37,907 nucleotides of DNA from positions 1 through 37,907 of the forward strand of contig JAJCZO010000119.1 in assembly GCA_029262355.1 (NCBI GenBank), in the 5' to 3' direction. Source of the stretch: Deltaproteobacteria bacterium. Lineage in GTDB: Bacteria; Desulfobacterota; Binatia; UBA12015. The notes under the pieces are model-generated. The model saw nothing but the letters and a program-made list of their open reading frames with translations, was not told the DNA's origin and made no database searches. The translations under genes and the position numbers were made by a program. This document shows, in pieces, positions 34,632-37,907 of the stretch. Every line of letters starts with the position of its first letter. Position 1 is the stretch's first letter.

Positions 34632-36199
34632 GATTCGGTTTGGCGGTAGAGGGCGCGCGACGCAGCGCGGCGGGCGCCGGGTGTCCCTGCGACGATCCCA
34701 GGAAGGCCGCGGCCTCGGAGCTCATCCTCTTCCGCCCAGCGCGACATCACGATCGAGAATGCCACGATGAAGTAAAGGTGAACCTCGATCCACACGTCCG
34801 CGAAGATGGAGAAGAAGAAGAACAGCACCAAGTATAGGTGCAGCCAGTCTGCGAGGTACGGAAGGGTGGGGTGATTCCGGAACTTCGGTCTGAGCTTTTG
34901 TATTCGTGTGAATAGAAACGAGAACAGCGTGAGGTACATCAGGATCGCCGGGAGCCCACCTTCCGCCGCGGCCCAAACGTAGGCGTTGTGGGGTGGCTTG
35001 TACGATCCATTCATCAGTGCGTTGACCCAACGGAAGTTGGAGAGCCCGACTCCGGTCAGAGGGTACTGCGAGATCACGACGAAGGCGTTCTCCAGAGTGC
35101 TCACCCGTTGCTCGGTGGAGCGCGAGCCCTCCTCTCGTGGTCCGGCGTTCACGTCGGTCGTTGCGAACGGGTTCACGTTGAGGAGTCGTTCGCGGTGCGC
35201 GTCGGTCAGCACGAATGAGAACGCGAGGGCCAGCATCGCGAGGCTGGCCGCCGCCGAACCGATCTTCCATCGTCGCGGGATCTGGCCGCTGCGGAGCAGT
35301 AGGAAGGAAACGAGGCCGAGGCCGATGAACCCACTGCGCGACGCCGACAGCATGACGAGCGGCATACTGACTGCCGCGCACGAGAGAAACACGAGCTTCC
35401 AGAAGACGGGCCGAACGACGTTCGCGAGGTAGATGAAGAGAGCGATGCCGACGTTCATCATGAACGCGAACCGGTTCAGGTTCACGGCCCATCCGACGAC
35501 CTTCGATGTGATTCGGTACTCGGCCTCGCCGCGTGTCATGTCGGGGCCGAGTGTCGGCAGCACTGACGCAACGCAGAAGGCGAACAGAAACAGTACCCAC
35601 TTGAGCTGGTTGGGCGAGCGAATCCATTGCAGGAAGAAGACGACGAACGCGAGCCGCGATACGAGTTCGAAGATCCATCGAATCGTGTCGTCGTTGTTTC
35701 CGTAGAAGGCGGGCCCGGTAACCTTCGCGCGCGAAACCGCAGGAAGCAGGCGTTTGTCGGGGAGGAACAGGTCGCTGATCAACGAGATGCCAATCATCCA
35801 CACCGAGATCGCGATCAGTAGCCGGATCTCCGGCTCGCGCAGGAACCAGTAGTCGTGGCTGCGGTACGTTTCGAAGACCAGGAGTGTCAGTAGGATCACT
35901 CCGAGCATGTTGTTGATCGTGAACGGCCCAACACCCTTCAATGCTGCTGGGTACGACATCAACATCGTCGACATGATGACCAGCACGCCGATGTGCGGTT
36001 TGTAGAAGACGAGCGCCGCGCCAAAGATCGCGACGACGAGCGCCGCGCCGAGGAAGACGGCCCGGTCGTCGACGAGGGCGGCGAGGGCCAATGCGAGTGC
36101 TGCAATGGCCAGACCGCCGAGCGCCCATGGCGGGAGGGCCGGAACCTCGCCGGTGCGGCGGGTGGTTGCGCGCCCTGTAGGGAGTGGGGATGCGGTCAC
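34628..36199 (-). CDS. O-antigen ligase/polymerase (Wzy/WaaL) family membrane protein
   Basis: A 523-residue integral membrane protein with about twelve hydrophobic segments, the first near residues 26-46. The large periplasmic loop lies between about 330 and 430 and ends with GVGLSNF and PPHNAYVWAAAEGGLPAIL, which carries the histidine expected in active Wzy/WaaL enzymes. SASRSGFIGLGLVSFLLLR is a further family segment. It is predicted to polymerise or transfer the lipid-linked glycan at the periplasmic face. The start is GTG, 7 bases after the preceding deacetylase stop. Exosortase-A loci usually hold one such ligase; this operon has a second, fused to the phosphoglycosyl transferase. Confidence 0.88.
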   Translation of the reverse strand: MTASPLPTGRATTRRTGEVPALPPWALGGLAIAALALALAALVDDRAVFLGAALVVAIFGAALVFYKPHIGVLVIMSTMLMSYPAALKGVGPFTINNMLGVILLTLLVFETYRSHDYWFLREPEIRLLIAISVWMIGISLISDLFLPDKRLLPAVSRAKVTGPAFYGNNDDTIRWIFELVSRLAFVVFFLQWIRSPNQLKWVLFLFAFCVASVLPTLGPDMTRGEAEYRITSKVVGWAVNLNRFAFMMNVGIALFIYLANVVRPVFWKLVFLSCAAVSMPLVMLSASRSGFIGLGLVSFLLLRSGQIPRRWKIGSAAASLAMLALAFSFVLTDAHRERLLNVNPFATTDVNAGPREEGSRSTEQRVSTLENAFVVISQYPLTGVGLSNFRWVNALMNGSYKPPHNAYVWAAAEGGLPAILMYLTLFSFLFTRIQKLRPKFRNHPTLPYLADWLHLYLVLFFFFSIFADVWIEVHLYFIVAFSIVMSRWAEEDELRGRGLPGIVAGTPGARRAASRALYRQTES

Positions 36200-36206
36200 G
36201 CCCCCC

Positions 36207-37214
36207 TCACGCTCCGATCTTGCCTCGTTCGATGTCTAGGGTGAATTCGGGGAGCGCGCCATGTCTGTTGTAGATGCCGATGCGCTTGAGCGCGAAGGGG
36301 TCGTCGCCCATCTGAACGCTTCCGGTCACTGAGGTCGTGGCAGAGTCGAAGCGGGCGTCGCGGACCATTCCTTTGACGGCTTCCGTGAGGTGCGCGCTGC
36401 CGCGTCCGTTGGGATACGAAAAGTGCCGAACGGGCTCTCCGATCTGTTCTGCGAGTGCCTTGCCCGAGCCATGGATCTCCGTCTGTGCTTCCTCGGGGGT
36501 CGCGTTCGGGAGATTGGGGTGGGTAAGCGTATGGGCGCCGAAGATCATCCCGGCCTTGTGCATTTCGCGTACCTGGTCCCAGGACATCATGATGCCGCTG
36601 AGTGCGGAGGTGTCCTCGATCTGGCCGGCTACTCGCACCGCTTCGAGCAGTTCGAGTCTGCGCGCCGTTGGGATGTTCTTCATCGTGACGATGAGCTTCG
36701 TGAACGCCTCTTTCCGGGCTTCGGGGCTGCCCAGCGGCAACCGGAACGCGATCGGGTCGTGTGTCTCGAGGACGGGTACTTCGGTGGTGAAGACGACGAA
36801 GCGTAGGAGCCCCGTCCAGAGAATCTCTTCGTTGTCGATGCAGTTCGTCGTGACGTAGAACGTCGCGTTCAGGCCGTGTCGCTCGAGAATCGGGAACGCC
36901 TGGGTGTAGTTGTCGAGATAGCCGTCGTCGAAGGTCAGGGCGACTGCCTTCGAAGGCAGGGGCTTTCCGTCGATCAGCCGCGTGACCATCTCGTCGAGGG
37001 TGATCACGTTGTAGTGGCGCGCGAGGTACGCGCACTGCCGATCGAAATGCTCGGGGCGGACGGCGAGGCCAGGGTCGAGGCATAGGTGCGTGCCGTCGGC
37101 TGCCGTGCTCACGGAGTGGTACCGCAGGATCACTGCACGGCCGGCCAGGCACGCGCGAGCGATCGAGGAGATCCCGCCATGATGGATCGCCAGCTTTGCC
37201 AGATTACGAATCAC
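36207..37214 (-). CDS. Polysaccharide deacetylase family protein (NodB domain with insertion)
   Basis: A 335-residue NodB-type protein. TFDDG is at 94-98 and HTLTH at 228-232, so both metal-binding motifs are intact. The interval between them is about 65 residues longer than in the deacetylase at 23682-24518, due to a mostly helical insertion (about 130-205). HFSYPNGRG forms the third motif. The N-terminal AKLAIHHGGISSIARACLAG segment is amphipathic rather than a clear signal. The GTG start at 37214 has GGAGAG only well upstream, so the exact start is less certain. It is the second gene visible in the operon, after the chain-length determinant. Confidence 0.86.
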   Translation of the reverse strand: MIRNLAKLAIHHGGISSIARACLAGRAVILRYHSVSTAADGTHLCLDPGLAVRPEHFDRQCAYLARHYNVITLDEMVTRLIDGKPLPSKAVALTFDDGYLDNYTQAFPILERHGLNATFYVTTNCIDNEEILWTGLLRFVVFTTEVPVLETHDPIAFRLPLGSPEARKEAFTKLIVTMKNIPTARRLELLEAVRVAGQIEDTSALSGIMMSWDQVREMHKAGMIFGAHTLTHPNLPNATPEEAQTEIHGSGKALAEQIGEPVRHFSYPNGRGSAHLTEAVKGMVRDARFDSATTSVTGSVQMGDDPFALKRIGIYNRHGALPEFTLDIERGKIGA

Positions 37215-37278
37215 GCTACGAATGGTCGTCTCTCCTGTGGTAGATACGCCGGCCGTGGAACGTCGCTGGGGGAAGCGA

Positions 37279-37907
37279 CTAGCTCGGGTGAATGTCGGAG
37301 ATGAGGCCGAGAACCGGCAGTTCCAGCTCGCGTTCGATGTCGGAGCCGAAGTGGTAGGTTTGGTAGAGATACTCGAGGCCGAACGCGCCGGCGATGCCGA
37401 GCGCTGAGCCAGCGATCAGGGCGACGATGATCGTGAGCATCGTGTTCTGGCCGCTCGGTTTGTTCGGGGGGTACGCCCGGTCGACGATGCGGACGGTGTC
37501 TAGCTTGTCGGCGCTCATCTCCATGGACAAAGATGCTTCTTGGCTGTCCTCGATGGCTCGATTGAGCGCGATGCGGAGCTGTTCGACCGTATTCTGGAGC
37601 GACCGGAGCTTGGAACCGTGCTTGTCCATCTCCTGAATTCGGTCGTTGTACGTCGTTACGGTCGACTCGAGCGAGGCCTGCTTGGCCAGGACGGCTTGGC
37701 GGTTGGCTCGCGAGCGATAGAGCTCCTCTTCGAGGTTCTGGCGGATGGGGTTTCGTTCGAAACGCTCCGTGCCGATGATTCGCTGTGGCTGGCCGGCGAC
37801 CTGACCGCGTAGCTCGGCGATCTGACGGATCTTGTCCTGAACCCGGCGATCTACGCCCGTGTACTTCTGGCGGAGGTCGGACAGTTCGACCGTGAGAATC
37901 CCGATCC
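37279..37907 (-). CDS. Chain-length determinant (Wzz/GumC-type) protein, C-terminal part
   Basis: This is the last 208 residues of an inner-membrane polysaccharide co-polymerase; the 5' end lies beyond the right window edge, with codons in frame from base 37905. A long coiled-coil-like stretch (Gln-, Arg- and Glu-rich, including RFERNPIRQNLEEELYRSR) leads to the family's PPNKPSGQNTML segment. One membrane helix follows (TIIVALIAGSALGIAGAFGL), then a short cytoplasmic tail ending ELELPVLGLISDIHPS. There is no attached tyrosine-kinase domain in the tail, so a partner kinase would be separate. It controls glycan chain length with the polymerase encoded downstream. Confidence 0.88.
   Translation of the reverse strand, partial: IGILTVELSDLRQKYTGVDRRVQDKIRQIAELRGQVAGQPQRIIGTERFERNPIRQNLEEELYRSRANRQAVLAKQASLESTVTTYNDRIQEMDKHGSKLRSLQNTVEQLRIALNRAIEDSQEASLSMEMSADKLDTVRIVDRAYPPNKPSGQNTMLTIIVALIAGSALGIAGAFGLEYLYQTYHFGSDIERELELPVLGLISDIHPS

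Noticed and set aside
1..37907. tRNA, rRNA, insertion sequence or phage genes
   Set aside because: No transposase, integrase, terminal inverted repeats or RNA gene signatures were seen. Gene style is uniform across the window, so there is no clear sign of a recent mobile element.

Overview
The window is GC-rich, almost fully coding DNA with no tRNA, rRNA, CRISPR array or transposase that I could recognise, and no gene-free stretch over 300 bases. Gene order and content (carA-carB-recG, alaC-hom, Thr-Pro-repeat secreted protein, beta-helix protein, exosortase-type exopolysaccharide genes) suggest a Gram-negative deltaproteobacterium-like lineage such as Desulfobacterota, Myxococcota or Binatota. 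This placement is inference from gene content, not a phylogeny.

Bases 1-15388 are a plus-strand housekeeping block. It holds the end of carA, carB, recG, an AlaC-type aminotransferase, homoserine dehydrogenase, a GlpX-family protein with altered catalytic positions, an enoyl-CoA hydratase, a free-standing B12-binding mutase subunit, a geranylgeranyl-reductase-type flavoprotein, a thiolase, a HAD phosphatase and dnaB. Many starts sit on or next to the preceding stop, so large parts are probably co-transcribed.

Bases 15376-19679 are a switch region. On the minus strand are thiE (its end overlaps the end of dnaB), a secreted protein with a Thr-Pro-rich tail built on an 87-bp tandem repeat, and a YdcF/DUF218 membrane protein. 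A secreted right-handed beta-helix protein lies on the plus strand, and its 5' end overlaps that of the YdcF gene. The 270-bp spacer upstream of the secreted Thr-Pro protein carries a sigma-54-like site and interleaved inverted repeats.

Bases 19761-37907 are one long minus-strand exopolysaccharide cluster, entering from beyond the right edge. In transcription order: chain-length determinant (partial), polysaccharide deacetylase, O-antigen-ligase/polymerase-type membrane protein, GT4, GT2, exosortase-locus-type polysaccharide deacetylase, formyltransferase, radical SAM protein with an auxiliary-cluster tail, Gfo/Idh/MocA dehydrogenase, NAD-dependent epimerase, two GT4 enzymes, a third polysaccharide deacetylase, an AsnB-type amidotransferase, and a fusion of a phosphoglycosyl transferase with a second ligase/polymerase-like membrane domain. 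Together these could start a lipid-linked glycan, extend it, decorate it (oxidation, amidation, formylation, deacetylation), polymerise it and control its length. The initiating enzyme being fused to a polymerase/ligase-like domain that has lost the usual histidine, plus the radical SAM/formyltransferase/amidotransferase set, are the most unusual parts of the window.
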